From Paramylibacter ulvae (GTDB lineage Bacteria; Pseudomonadota; Alphaproteobacteria; Rhodobacterales; Rhodobacteraceae): DNA of 64,000 nt. The notes below the pieces were generated by a model. It ran no database searches, was not told the origin of the DNA, and saw only the letters and a list, made by a program, of their open reading frames with translations. Where the stretch lies: NCBI RefSeq assembly GCF_014652655.1, contig NZ_BMZF01000008.1, positions 62,001-126,000 of the forward strand. Reading direction: 5' to 3'. Positions 36,728 through 46,205 of the stretch are shown in pieces; the stretch's first letter is position 1, and each line of letters starts with the position of its first letter. Made by a program: the position numbers and the translations under genes.

Positions 36728-38596
36728 TCAGTTATTGCTCGCGATGGGTGCTTGATACCCATCCACCCAGCGCGTCACTAATTCACGCGCGGCAACGCGG
36801 TCTTCTGTTTCAAATGCAGTGTTCAGATCTTTGACCATATTGGCGACTTCAATTTCAGAAAGCTGACCCTCTTGCGCGCGCAAAATTTTAGGATGCGGCG
36901 TGGTCAACATGTCATTGCCGATCAACAACTCTTCGTACAGCTTTTCACCGGGGCGCAGACCCACAACTGCGATTTCGATATCGCCAGTTGGGGTATCTTC
37001 GTCGCGCACCGTTCGTCCTGACAGTTCGATCATCATGCGCGCCATATCGATGATTTTCATTGGCTTGCCCATGTCCAAAACGAATACATCGCCGCCACGC
37101 GCGAAACACCCGCACAGTAACACCAATCGTGCGGCTTCGCTGATTGTCATGAAAAACCGTGTAACGTCGTTGTGGGTAACGGTTACGGGGCCGCCTGCCT
37201 CGATTTGTTTTCGAAACAGTGGGATCACTGATCCCGATGATCCTAAAACATTGCCAAACCGTACCATTGAAAACAGTGTTGTTTTGCTGCGCAGCGCGAT
37301 GTCTTGAACAACCAATTCAGCCATGCGTTTCGATGCACCCATGATATTGGTTGGCCGCACGGCCTTGTCCGTAGAAATCAAAACAAAACGGTCAATTTTG
37401 GCACGTAGCGCGGCGGTGGCCATAACGCGCGTACCCATAACATTGTTCATCAGGCCTGAAATTTCATTCGCTTCGACCATTGGTACGTGTTTATAGGCAG
37501 CGGCATGCATTACGATATTCACATCATGCGATTTCAATGTGCTGATTGCTTGGTTTTCGTCCAGCACCGAACCCAATACGGGGATTAACGGGATACCTTT
37601 TTCACGCGCAATTGCATTTAGTTCGGCCTCAATCGCATAAAGATTGTATTCGGCGTGATCCATCAAGATCAAAGATTTGATGTCACAGGCGATCAATTGG
37701 CGGCAAAGTTCGGAGCCAATCGATCCCCCCGCCCCCGTGATTAAAACGTTTTTATCTGCGTAAGTTTCCGCAACAACGGGTAAATTCAAATCAACCTTTT
37801 CGCGGCCCAGCAAGTCATTGGGCGACACGGGGCGTAATTTTTCCAACAATCCATCACCGTCAATCATTTCGTCAAATGACGGCAGAACGCGCACCTCGCA
37901 ATCCAGTGTGTTCAACGATGTTAACAGATCACTTCGCAGTTTGCCCTGAACCGATGGCAGGGCCACAACAATACGATCGACGCGTAATTTTTTTAACAAT
38001 CCAGGCATGTCATTTGTGGGATAGACGTATTGCCCAGCAATAATGATGCCATGAATCGCCGCATTGTCATCGGCAAAGCCAACAATGCGATGTTTGTTTT
38101 GTTGGCGCATTGCAAACGCAAGCTGTGTGCCCGCGCTGCCTGCACCATAAATCAACACGCGCTTGCTATCAGTGTCGCGATCATTCGCAAAAGAAAGATA
38201 GTTTTGCGCAAAGATGCGTGTGCCAACACTGCCAACAAAGAACAAAATGCCAAACAAAATTGGGATTGTGCGCGGCATAGTATTATCGGTCATCATATTT
38301 AGCGCAGTACACACAGCGGCCAAATATAATGTGCATTTAGCAGTGCGGATAATCGCACTACTTTCAAATGTGCCTAGTTTAAATCGGTGTAGCCGATTGG
38401 CGATAATAACCACGGGGGCCACGCAAATAAAGGCCGCCAATGTGGGGCCGGCCTCTATCAATTTTTCAAACGGGGTAAAATCGCTCAGGCGCAATGCATA
38501 CGCAACATAAAGCGCAATCGGAACAATGGCGGTATCAACCAACAGCAAAATGAGCGTTTTTTGAAATCGCGGTAAATTGGTAAGGGTCTTATACAT
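36728..38596 (-). CDS. Membrane-bound nucleoside-diphosphate-sugar epimerase/dehydratase (WbpM/CapD-like)
   Basis: The 622-residue protein has four N-terminal membrane helices, a first Rossmann domain (VLIYGAGSAGTQLAFAM), and a C-terminal catalytic domain with the NAD motif NVLITGAGGSIGSELCRQL and STDKAVRPTNIMGASKR. In the SDR active site Met replaces the usual Tyr, as in WbpM-type 4,6-dehydratases. It likely makes a UDP-4-keto-6-deoxy-HexNAc for initiating an EPS or LPS repeat unit. Confidence 0.9.
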   Translation of the reverse strand: MYKTLTNLPRFQKTLILLLVDTAIVPIALYVAYALRLSDFTPFEKLIEAGPTLAAFICVAPVVIIANRLHRFKLGTFESSAIIRTAKCTLYLAAVCTALNMMTDNTMPRTIPILFGILFFVGSVGTRIFAQNYLSFANDRDTDSKRVLIYGAGSAGTQLAFAMRQQNKHRIVGFADDNAAIHGIIIAGQYVYPTNDMPGLLKKLRVDRIVVALPSVQGKLRSDLLTSLNTLDCEVRVLPSFDEMIDGDGLLEKLRPVSPNDLLGREKVDLNLPVVAETYADKNVLITGAGGSIGSELCRQLIACDIKSLILMDHAEYNLYAIEAELNAIAREKGIPLIPVLGSVLDENQAISTLKSHDVNIVMHAAAYKHVPMVEANEISGLMNNVMGTRVMATAALRAKIDRFVLISTDKAVRPTNIMGASKRMAELVVQDIALRSKTTLFSMVRFGNVLGSSGSVIPLFRKQIEAGGPVTVTHNDVTRFFMTISEAARLVLLCGCFARGGDVFVLDMGKPMKIIDMARMMIELSGRTVRDEDTPTGDIEIAVVGLRPGEKLYEELLIGNDMLTTPHPKILRAQEGQLSEIEVANMVKDLNTAFETEDRVAARELVTRWVDGYQAPIASNN

Positions 38597-38720
38597 ATGG
38601 TTTTAAACCACCTTCACAAAATTTAACCATCGTCGCCACGCGGTCTATGGTTAAAGAGTAACAAATTTATTCAATATTTAGTTAAAATTGAGACATTAAG
38701 AAAATTTAGGCGAACAAACG

Positions 38721-40055
38721 CTAATTGCTATTTGCGCCCAATGTTGCGGTGATGAGCGATGGCGTGATCTGTGTGACAACGCGGTTCCACACGGTCACAG
38801 GTTGTTCGGAAACGAATATCATATCGTTTGGGCGCAGCTCAAAAACTGTGGCCGTCAACATATCAGCGGCGTTTTTCGCATTCAAATGATACGCAGTACG
38901 TGCGCCAAATTCGCGTGGATCATTGGATCGACGCAAGACGTAAATCTCGCTCAGGTCGGCTTCTCTCGTGACCAGACCATCCTTGTGATACAGCGCATCT
39001 GCAAGGCTTGCAGTTTGTTCGAACGGCAGGGCAAACCGCACCTGCGTTTTCACTTCGCCAAGCAAATATGCGTATTGGCGTTTAACCGCACCCAATTCCA
39101 AACGATCTTTGAAATTGTTTTGCTGTTCATCGATTTGACGTTGGCGGATGTTAAATTGTGTGTTCAGCTCTGCCAGCGCCTGTGCGCGATCTGCGCGTCG
39201 TTGGCTGGTCAACTGAATTTGTTCTTCGAAATATGTGCGCGCTTGGGTCAATTCGTATTCGGTATCGACAAATACGCTGTCTTTGTCATCCAAACGCACC
39301 CGCCCTGCGTTGGTGTAAACATCACGAGCGGGGATTTGATATAAACGCCCATCGCGATAAATTCGGATGGTTGTGTAATCCAAATCTGGCGCGTTTATGC
39401 CACCAGCCATTTGCAATGCTTCTTCTAAATACAACGGTTTTGGCGTGATCGGCGCGATGGTGGGGTTGCGAACCGCCCCGCCAATGGAGGCGCGTTGCGA
39501 ATTGAATTCTGCGACTTCCAGCGAAAATGCAGGTTCGATATTTTTGGTGACAAGGATGTCAAATACGGCGGCTTCTGCCTCTTCCAAGGTGAGACCCGCC
39601 AATTGTATGCGCCCCACATCGGGGATCGCAATCGAACCATCGCCTTGCACCGTGTAACCTTGGCGGCGGTTTGTGGCGGCCAACAAGCCTGACAATTCTT
39701 CCACGGTGGAACCACCCGCGCGTGTTGCCAATAAAATAACATCGGCAACGCCAATGCGATATGGGCCGCTGTCTTGGCTTGGTGGCAGTAATGCTTGTGA
39801 TTGTGCAGGGCGCACACTGTTATCCGCACTTGGAATTGGCAAACGGCTATTTACATTCGGGCGCGAAGCACCTGCAACGCTGTTGAATGCCGCTGGTAAA
39901 CGTGACGGGGTGTATGGGCTTAAATTTGCCTCGTATGCCGACTGTTCGGTCATTCGGACGACGCGAACATTGTCATCCTTTGCAACCTTGGGTGAAGTGT
40001 AAATTGAACCACATGCCGACAGAACCAACGTTCCTACCAAAGCGAGATATTTCAT
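38721..40055 (-). CDS. Outer-membrane polysaccharide export lipoprotein (Wza-like)
   Basis: The 444-residue protein begins with a lipoprotein signal peptide and lipobox (MKYLALVGTLVLSAC, lipid Cys at 15). It has a poly-export domain (YRIGVADVILLATRAGG, GSIAIPDVGRIQLAGLTLEEAE) followed by SLBB-type repeats (RASIGGAVRNPTIAPI, VYTNAGRVRLDDKDSVFV). It would form the export pore paired with the Wzc-like protein. The ATG at 40055 with GGGA upstream fits the signal peptide better than the longer frame from 40085. No Wzx, Wzy or glycosyltransferase gene lies nearby. Confidence 0.88.
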   Translation of the reverse strand: MKYLALVGTLVLSACGSIYTSPKVAKDDNVRVVRMTEQSAYEANLSPYTPSRLPAAFNSVAGASRPNVNSRLPIPSADNSVRPAQSQALLPPSQDSGPYRIGVADVILLATRAGGSTVEELSGLLAATNRRQGYTVQGDGSIAIPDVGRIQLAGLTLEEAEAAVFDILVTKNIEPAFSLEVAEFNSQRASIGGAVRNPTIAPITPKPLYLEEALQMAGGINAPDLDYTTIRIYRDGRLYQIPARDVYTNAGRVRLDDKDSVFVDTEYELTQARTYFEEQIQLTSQRRADRAQALAELNTQFNIRQRQIDEQQNNFKDRLELGAVKRQYAYLLGEVKTQVRFALPFEQTASLADALYHKDGLVTREADLSEIYVLRRSNDPREFGARTAYHLNAKNAADMLTATVFELRPNDMIFVSEQPVTVWNRVVTQITPSLITATLGANSN

Positions 40056-40329
40056 AACTGCGGTTCCCAACAAAATGCCTGTCACTAATTTTGCTTCTTC
40101 TACTGATTATCAAAAATTTTACAAGAAAATAACCCTGTGGAGCGACTTTGGGCAATGTCAGTCGTGTTTGATACCAATTCGTGTGGTATTTATAAATCGT
40201 TGGTGTGTTAAATGCTCGATAACCCGCTTTTTATGTATTGCTGGGGTGCCCCAAGATTGACTCTGAATCACAATTTGGCCTAAACAATAGAAAATTGATT
40301 GTAGTTACTAAATTATTCGGAGTTTCGAT

Positions 40330-40611
40330 ATGTTCTCTCGCACTGTATCTTTGACATGTGCCGCTGTTTTAATCAGCGCGACGTCAACTTTTGCCCAAGG
40401 TAAACCCGTTTGTGATGATGTTGCCAACGCTGAACCTGGTGTAAACTGTGTTCTTGTAAATAACGCAAGCAGTGGTGATTTAACAACGGCTGGTGGGCCA
40501 ATTCTGGGCATTCTGCTTCTGTTGGGTTTAACTGGCGGCGGTGGTGGCGGCACAACTGGAACAACTGGAACCACAGGCACGACTGGTACGTCTGGCACTG
40601 GCGGCACCTAA
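40330..40611 (+). CDS. Small secreted Gly/Thr-rich repeat protein
   Basis: The 93-residue protein has GGAG seven bases upstream and a clear signal peptide (MFSRTVSLTCAAVLISATSTFA, then QGKP). Two Cys (C28, C40) could form a disulfide. A hydrophobic segment GGPILGILLLLGLTGGGGGG lies near 55-74. The C-terminus is a TTG tripeptide repeat ending TSGTGGT. It is not a recognised family. It sits next to the wza-like gene and ends at a strong terminator, so it is probably well expressed and may be an envelope or matrix component. Confidence 0.7.
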   Translation: MFSRTVSLTCAAVLISATSTFAQGKPVCDDVANAEPGVNCVLVNNASSGDLTTAGGPILGILLLLGLTGGGGGGTTGTTGTTGTTGTSGTGGT

Positions 40612-40673
40612 TCCAATCAAAATTATATCAAGGTTCAGCAATGTGTAGCTGAATAATCTTGTGTATCTATCAA

Positions 40674-40706
40674 AATGGCTTTGACCAACTGGTCAGAGCC
40701 ATTTTT
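40674..40706 (+). terminator. Strong intrinsic terminator after the small Gly/Thr-rich gene
   Basis: AATGGCTTTGACC pairs with GGTCAGAGCCATT over 13 bp (one G-U pair) with a 4-nt loop, followed by six T (40702-40707). The convergent SRPBCC gene ends 75 bp further. Confidence 0.9.
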
Positions 40707-40780
40707 TATGCGATACAGTGGTCTCGAATATATTGTAGATCTGGCTCTATGAACAATTCAAACCAAGCGATCAAACCGCG

Positions 40781-41287
40781 TTAAGAGCTGACATTGTGAT
40801 GCGCGATATGATTGGCCAATTTGCAAAGCGTTTGCCCGCCATATTCAACTGCGCCAAACCCGATAACCGTTGATCGGCGTTGTGGCGTGGGATGCATCTG
40901 GCGCAACGTGACAACCGTTTTTCCGTTGTCCTGTTCATCAAACGTAACAAGCAATCTATAACAATCTGGATCGTCATCAATGTCCGCCCCGTGTTTCGCC
41001 TCGATCAAACTCGGGGCTTCTATGCGTAAAAACTCCATTCGATTGGTAAAGCGAGTGCCATCCGATGCGACCATGTCAAATCGCCAGAACCCGCCTGGTT
41101 GGATATCAATTTCATGGGTTTCGATACGCAATCCATCGGGTCCGAACCATTGCACGATTTGTGTTGGATCGGCCCATGCGCCAAATACCGTATTGCGATC
41201 TGCATTGATGACACGCGCGATAACCACTTCACGATCCAAGGGCCAAGATGCCCAATCCGAGGTGTCTTTCTTGATTTGATCATTCAT
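40781..41287 (-). CDS. SRPBCC (AHSA1-type) domain protein
   Basis: The 168-residue protein matches the START-like AHSA1 family: VVIARVINADRNTVFGAWADPTQIVQWFGPDG, then GGFWRFDMVASDGT, and a final helix after TVVTLRQMHP. Such proteins bind hydrophobic ligands and are commonly paired with ArsR regulators. It is the third gene of the ArsR-SRPBCC-SRPBCC operon. The ligand is unknown. Confidence 0.88.
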   Translation of the reverse strand: MNDQIKKDTSDWASWPLDREVVIARVINADRNTVFGAWADPTQIVQWFGPDGLRIETHEIDIQPGGFWRFDMVASDGTRFTNRMEFLRIEAPSLIEAKHGADIDDDPDCYRLLVTFDEQDNGKTVVTLRQMHPTPQRRSTVIGFGAVEYGGQTLCKLANHIAHHNVSS

Positions 41288-41322
41288 TTGATCTCTCTTT
41301 CTTCACCAATTTGCATACATGA

Positions 41323-41790
41323 TTAACCAAGCGATTTTGCGTATTCTTCCAACTGGCTTGCGACCGTTCCCCAACCGTCAAAAAAACCCATATCTTCGTG
41401 GGATTGCCGAGCTTTAGGTGAGCGATGGCGTGCGGTGGCGGTATATGTGGTTGCACCCTTTCCATAATCTTCAAATTCAATAATTGCGGTCATGAACGGG
41501 TCGGCTGCGGGTTTCCATCCTTCGCTGTATGTGTCGGTGAAAACCAGTCGTTTTTTATCGACAACCTCTAAAAATACGCCATCGTTTTCCATGATATTCC
41601 CATCAACATTGAAAGTGGTGTTGAATTTGCCACCCACGCGCAGATCAATTTCACATTTATCAATCGCGTGCGGTTTGGGGATGAAAAAATTCTTGATGTG
41701 AAGCGGGGTTGTCCAACATTCCCACAAAATGGATCGTGGCGCATTGATGGTGCGGGTGAACGTTAGGTCGGTTTCTGGGTCAAGGATCAT
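41323..41790 (-). CDS. SRPBCC (AHSA1-type) domain protein
   Basis: The 155-residue protein begins with LTFTRTINAPRSILWECWTTPLHIKNFFIPKP and has RVGGKFNTTFNVDGN, the AHSA1 pattern, ending with WGTVASQLEEYAKSL. It is a paralogue of the next gene and overlaps the ArsR-type regulator by 11 bp, showing translational coupling. The ligand is unknown. Confidence 0.88.
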   Translation of the reverse strand: MILDPETDLTFTRTINAPRSILWECWTTPLHIKNFFIPKPHAIDKCEIDLRVGGKFNTTFNVDGNIMENDGVFLEVVDKKRLVFTDTYSEGWKPAADPFMTAIIEFEDYGKGATTYTATARHRSPKARQSHEDMGFFDGWGTVASQLEEYAKSLG

Positions 41791-42127
41791 TTTTGCGTTC
41801 CTTCACAAGTTTCGTAACATAGTCATCAAGCTGATCAAGCCGCCCTTCCCAAATTTCGCTTTGTTCAGATAACCAATCTCTGGCCGGCATGAACGCATCT
41901 GGACTGAGCGCGCAAATCCGCGTGCGGCCCTGTTTTTCTGATGTAATCAGATGCGCCGCTTCCAGCTTTTTGAGGTGCTCCATAAACGACGGCAGCGCCA
42001 TATCATGGGGTGCCGCCAATTCGCTGACGGATGCCGCACCACGTGCCAGACGTTGCAAGATCATGCGGCGCGTTGGATCACCAAGTGCCGCAAAAGAAAG
42101 GTCGAGGGTTGAATCAAACTTAGCCAT
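41780..42127 (-). CDS. ArsR-family transcriptional regulator
   Basis: The protein of about 115 residues is a winged-helix ArsR/SmtB-fold regulator: LDLSFAALGDPTRRMILQRLARGAASVSELAAPHDMALPSFMEHLKKLEAAHLITSEKQGRTR. It lacks a metal-binding CxC motif in the recognition helix, so it is of the non-metal subgroup usually paired with SRPBCC proteins. An in-frame GTG five codons upstream (42142) is possible. AGGG lies close before the chosen ATG. Confidence 0.87.
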   Translation of the reverse strand: MAKFDSTLDLSFAALGDPTRRMILQRLARGAASVSELAAPHDMALPSFMEHLKKLEAAHLITSEKQGRTRICALSPDAFMPARDWLSEQSEIWEGRLDQLDDYVTKLVKERKNDP

Positions 42128-42215
42128 ATCCCTAACTATCACGCGCTTTGGTGCGAGTCAATAACATTAAGGTTATGACCTAACTATACTCAAGCTCTCC
42201 CCCGCATCCAATGTT

Positions 42216-42686
42216 TCAACATGCGCCTTCGGGCCAAACCTCGATCAAATCGTCATAATCAAAATGCGCCGTTGTCACCCAGTTGTAGTAATGAAAACTG
42301 GATCGGAATTATTTCTGTAGCGGCATTGGCAACTGACGGGTAAGCCATTCGGTTGCTTGGTATTGTGGAACGATCCCCAATGTGCTGGCGGCATGGGGCG
42401 AAAACACTGCGTTTATAGTGTAACACGCATTTGGCATGCTAAACGCGGCAAAGGCATCTGCCGATATCATATTGCCATCAATAACAATGCGCTTTCCTTC
42501 GGCGCGCCATTGATTGTATCGCAGAAATGTTTGGTTCACCGAACCACCATCCCCGCCCTTTAGTAACACCACATCGCGCCCCACATCGGCGCGGGTTGTG
42601 GCGCATCCTGAAATTGCTGCCATCAAACAGACAGCCGTCATTATTCGAAGACCTGAACGCAGGCCCCCATTATCATAGGTTTGCAT
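42216..42686 (-). pseudogene. Lipoprotein gene with apparent in-frame nonsense codon
   Basis: From 42686 (GAGGG upstream) a 125-residue lipoprotein is read to TAA at 42309-42311, with lipobox MAAISGC. The same frame then stays open for 30 more codons to TGA at 42216-42218. The extension looks protein-like (HYYNWVTTAHFDYDDLIEVWP, ending in Cys). The body (VVLLKGGDGGSVNQTFLRYNQWRAEGKRIVIDGNMISADAF, then FSPHAAS) vaguely resembles periplasmic proteins with a ClpP/crotonase-like fold, but the usual Ser-Ala-Cys segment is altered. It may be a decayed gene, or the short form may be functional. Confidence 0.55.
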
Positions 42687-42755
42687 AATTTTACCCTCAC
42701 TTTTCACCCAAGATCAGGATGGCAACGGGTGGTTAGTGAGCGGTAAACGATATGC

Positions 42756-42781
42756 AAAAAGCCAACCGAAATGGCTGGCTT
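42756..42781 (-). terminator. Intrinsic terminator after the TAXI TRAP operon
   Basis: On the minus strand AAGCCA and TGGCTT pair (plus-strand 42776-42781 and 42759-42764), followed by TTTTT. It lies 44 bp after the permease stop. Confidence 0.7.
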
Positions 42782-42824
42782 AATGATTAAGATTTAGTTT
42801 TGTTTTATCTGAAATCGTGCAGGG

Positions 42825-44999
42825 TTACGCGGTTTCTGCCCCCTGCCTTGCACGGCGATGCGACAGAACACCCACGGCCATAACCAAGGCCGCACCGATG
42901 ATGTTATAGATCAGGTGGAGCGGATAAAACGCCCCCACCGCCCCCACAATCAACATGATGATGAACAGAATATTCAATGGCCCTTCGGCGTAATTTTGGA
43001 TCAATGCGTTAAACGCATAAATGCCAAACAGCGCAAAAATACCGATCTGCATCACCTGCATGAAATCACCCGAAATAAGAGGTGTATATGCGAACATCAA
43101 CGGAACGATATATAACCCCTTGGCGATTTTCCAAGATTGGAAACCAGTCGCCATTGGTTTTGATCCTGCAATGCCCGCGGCAGTGAATGCCGCCAAACAC
43201 ACGGGCGGGGTGACGTTGCTGTCTTGGCTGAGCCAGAAAATGATCAGATGCGCGGTTAACAGAAACACGGTCTGAACCTCTGGTGCGATCATCAATGGGC
43301 GCAATGTTATGGCGACCTCAAACGGGATGGCATCCATCAATTCGCCCGCGGCCTGTGGCGTTAACCCGGTGGCCAGATCGGCAACATGGGGGCTATCGAC
43401 CAGCGCAAACATCGCCAGCTTCATCGGGTCGCTGACCCCTGCCACCAATTGTTCGGTGATTAAACCGTCGGCCATGATCCCCGCCAATGCAGGTGCTGTC
43501 AGGATGGCCAAAATGATATAGGCCGCCGTCACAGGCAACCCCATGCCCAACACCAATGACGCCAGTGCGATCAACAGAATGGCAATCACCAATGATCCTT
43601 GTGACCATTGCGCGATCATCAATGAAAATCCGTTGCCCACACCGCTGGTGACAATCGCGTTATTCATGATGCCAATTGCAACCAACAAAATACCCGTCAT
43701 GATTGATGACTTAATCCCGATCAAAAACGCATCGGTAATGCGGCGATGATCCATCAGGATGGGTTGAAAATTTGCACGGTTCAAGATCTTGGCAACAATC
43801 CATGTCCCCCATGAAACAATCACCAATGCGGCAATCGCCCATGATGCGGCGTAACTGGGCGTAACGCCCGACATCAACAGCCAGATCATGACTGTTAATG
43901 GCAGAATAAATGTTAACCCACCTGATACTAGTTTGCCGTAATCAATCGCCAAATCTTGGCCATCGCCCACGTTGTATTTCACCGCCTCGATGCGCACGAT
44001 AAATGCAACCGACAGGAAATATAAAACTGCCGGCATGATCGATACGGTGACAATGGTGGAATAGGGAATGGATGTATAACTGGCCATCACAAACGCCCCT
44101 GCCCCCATGATCGGTGGCATCAATTGCCCACCGGTGGATGATGCGGCCTCAACCCCAGCAGCAAAACGGGCGCGAAATCCGTTTGATTTCATCAAGGGAA
44201 TGGTGATCACCCCTGTGGAAGCGGTATTGGCAATGGCGGACCCGCTGATAGTACCAGTAAGCGCGGATGATAAAACGGCGACAAATGCCGCGCCACCACG
44301 AATGCGCCCTGCCACCATCTTGGACAGTTCGATCACAAAGTCAGACGCACCCGATGCAACCAAAAAACCACCAAAAATCATGAATAACGTAATGTTGGTC
44401 GATGAAATGCTGGCCAAGATGCCAAACATGCCCTCGTCGTTAAACATGGTGCGAAACATCACATCGTTTAACGGCAGGCTGGCCGCGCGAAATACACCGG
44501 GCAGATAACCACCCAGAAACAGAATGTAGGACAGCGACAGGATCACCAAAATCGGAATGACCCAGCCCGAAACACGTCGCGATAAATCAAGCGCTGCGAA
44601 AATCAGGATAAACCCGGCAATCCAATCCAATGCTTGGAATTGCCATGCCTGCCCCGTCACCGCCAAGGTGCGTTCATAAAGCGCATCCTCTATCCCCGCC
44701 ATCCAAAGCGCGGATGCAGCAACAATCAGGCCGTAAACAATATCAATTGCCAATGTTGTTGGCGTGTTTTTATACCCCGAAAACGGGCTGTGAATGACAG
44801 ATGCTAAAAACGCAAAGCCTGCGAAATGGATTGCGTTTTGCCACAACCCTGGTTCGATCAGCCAGATATTGGTTAGGATATGCCAGACGCCGAACATGAC
44901 AGCAAAGGCGGCAATAACAATGCTTGTTTTGCTTTCAAATGCGCCATCAATGGATAGCCAATGACCCCGCCCAATAATCTCGTGTTCGTTTTCTTCCAT
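42825..44999 (-). CDS. TAXI-type TRAP transporter fused permease (4TM/12TM)
   Basis: The 724-residue polytopic protein fuses DctQ-like and DctM-like parts, as in TAXI-TRAP systems. Motifs include LSSALTGTISGSAIANTASTGVITIPLMKSNGF, SSTGGQLMPPIMGAGAFVMASYT and a repeated half with GMGLPVTAAYIILA and DSNVTPPVCLAAFTAAGIAG. It imports a carboxylate or amino-acid-like solute with the upstream binding protein. The second of two adjacent ATGs is chosen because AGGGGG lies five bases before it. Confidence 0.9.
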   Translation of the reverse strand: MEENEHEIIGRGHWLSIDGAFESKTSIVIAAFAVMFGVWHILTNIWLIEPGLWQNAIHFAGFAFLASVIHSPFSGYKNTPTTLAIDIVYGLIVAASALWMAGIEDALYERTLAVTGQAWQFQALDWIAGFILIFAALDLSRRVSGWVIPILVILSLSYILFLGGYLPGVFRAASLPLNDVMFRTMFNDEGMFGILASISSTNITLFMIFGGFLVASGASDFVIELSKMVAGRIRGGAAFVAVLSSALTGTISGSAIANTASTGVITIPLMKSNGFRARFAAGVEAASSTGGQLMPPIMGAGAFVMASYTSIPYSTIVTVSIMPAVLYFLSVAFIVRIEAVKYNVGDGQDLAIDYGKLVSGGLTFILPLTVMIWLLMSGVTPSYAASWAIAALVIVSWGTWIVAKILNRANFQPILMDHRRITDAFLIGIKSSIMTGILLVAIGIMNNAIVTSGVGNGFSLMIAQWSQGSLVIAILLIALASLVLGMGLPVTAAYIILAILTAPALAGIMADGLITEQLVAGVSDPMKLAMFALVDSPHVADLATGLTPQAAGELMDAIPFEVAITLRPLMIAPEVQTVFLLTAHLIIFWLSQDSNVTPPVCLAAFTAAGIAGSKPMATGFQSWKIAKGLYIVPLMFAYTPLISGDFMQVMQIGIFALFGIYAFNALIQNYAEGPLNILFIIMLIVGAVGAFYPLHLIYNIIGAALVMAVGVLSHRRARQGAETA

Positions 45000-45021
45000 C
45001 ATGTCCCCCTGCAAAATTGCG

Positions 45022-45050
45022 AAAAAGGGCAGCAAAGCGATGCCTTGCTA
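45022..45050 (-). terminator. Hairpin between the TAXI binding protein and permease genes
   Basis: AGCAAAGC (45031-45038) pairs with GCCTTGCT (45042-45049) over 8 bp with one G-U pair, and T5 follows on the minus strand (complement of 45022-45026). This is a probable partial terminator giving excess binding protein. Confidence 0.6.
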
Positions 45051-45074
45051 CCCCTATAACGTCTCTGATTGGAT

Positions 45075-46082
45075 TTAGTTTGCTGGCATCAAATGCGCAG
45101 GGATTTCCAAACCAACTTCTTGGTAATATTTTGCAGCACCCGCATGTAGTGGTACTGGCAAACCTGCCAGTGCTTTTTCCACGGCCATTGCCTTGGTTGC
45201 TGGGTGGATTGCTTGCAAAAAGCCAAGGTTTTCATACATGGTTTTGGTCAACAAATAAACGTGGTTTTCATCCACGGATGCGTTCACCGCCAAGAAGTTT
45301 GGCTGTGCGATTGTGTTCACGTCCTCTGCTTGGCCAGGGTATGTGCCCGCTGGAATGTTAAATGGAACCCACAATTTACGATCACCATCCATCGCCGCCA
45401 ATTGTTCTTCGGTGACGTCCAAGATTTTGAACTTACCTTCATTGGATGCCATCAATTTTGTAATAGCACCTGTTGGCACACCCGATGGAATACCCGCAGC
45501 AACCGCTTGGCCATTGGACATTGCATCCGCGGTTGGGCCGTAACCTTGATAAATCAGCTCGTAATCGCTTTCGATATCAATGCCCAAGCCCGCCATTAAA
45601 ACACCGTTTGACCCGATCGTGCCAGAGTTTTTGCTGCCCATGCCAACGGTCATACCTTTGATCGCCATCATATCGTCCATCGTACCCGATGCGGCCTTGT
45701 CAGCGGCAATTACAAACTGTTCCACATTTTGCCACAACATCGTTACCGAACGCACATTTGCCTGTGGCTCCGTAATCGGGCCTGTACCCGTTGCAGCGTA
45801 TGATCCATACAGCCCTTGCAAAATTGCAAAATCAGCGGTGCCAGAACCCATTGCTTGCACGTTGGCTGCAGAGCCCGCAGAGTTAACCGCCGTGAGGCTA
45901 AACCCTTCGCTTGGCAACAATTTGATTTTTGATAATGTTGAAATAGCTGTGCCAACAGGGTGGTACGTGCCACCAGTTGATGCGGTGTTAAGTACGTAAT
46001 CTTTGCTTTGCGCAAAAACGCTTGTGGCGCTGATCGCCAGTGTCACCACTGCGCCTGCAGCAAGTTTTGAAAACTTCGCCAT
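45075..46082 (-). CDS. TAXI-family TRAP transporter substrate-binding protein
   Basis: The 335-residue protein has a signal peptide (MAKFSKLAAGAVVTLAISATSVFA) and TAXI motifs: NTASTGGTYHPVGTAIS, NSAGSAANVQAMGSGTADFAILQG, KGMTVGMGSKNSGTIGSN and YPGQAEDVNTIAQPNFLAV. It binds solute in the periplasm. The start is the ATG behind GGAGGAAATT; a longer frame to 46163 has no support. The substrate is unknown. Confidence 0.9.
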   Translation of the reverse strand: MAKFSKLAAGAVVTLAISATSVFAQSKDYVLNTASTGGTYHPVGTAISTLSKIKLLPSEGFSLTAVNSAGSAANVQAMGSGTADFAILQGLYGSYAATGTGPITEPQANVRSVTMLWQNVEQFVIAADKAASGTMDDMMAIKGMTVGMGSKNSGTIGSNGVLMAGLGIDIESDYELIYQGYGPTADAMSNGQAVAAGIPSGVPTGAITKLMASNEGKFKILDVTEEQLAAMDGDRKLWVPFNIPAGTYPGQAEDVNTIAQPNFLAVNASVDENHVYLLTKTMYENLGFLQAIHPATKAMAVEKALAGLPVPLHAGAAKYYQEVGLEIPAHLMPAN

Positions 46083-46205
46083 AATTTCCTCCAGAAATAT
46101 TATTCTCCCAATACCTGCGCGTGCAGGTTCGGATACCTTGGAACAATTGCAGCCAGATTCCAAACTTTTATTTGTTTTCAGATGGCATTGCCTATTATTT
46201 AGCCA

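Noticed and set aside
40501-40611. CRISPR or short tandem DNA repeat array at the TTG-coding region
   Set aside because: The repeat units are short in-frame codon repeats (ACAACTGGA-like) inside one gene, with no spacers.
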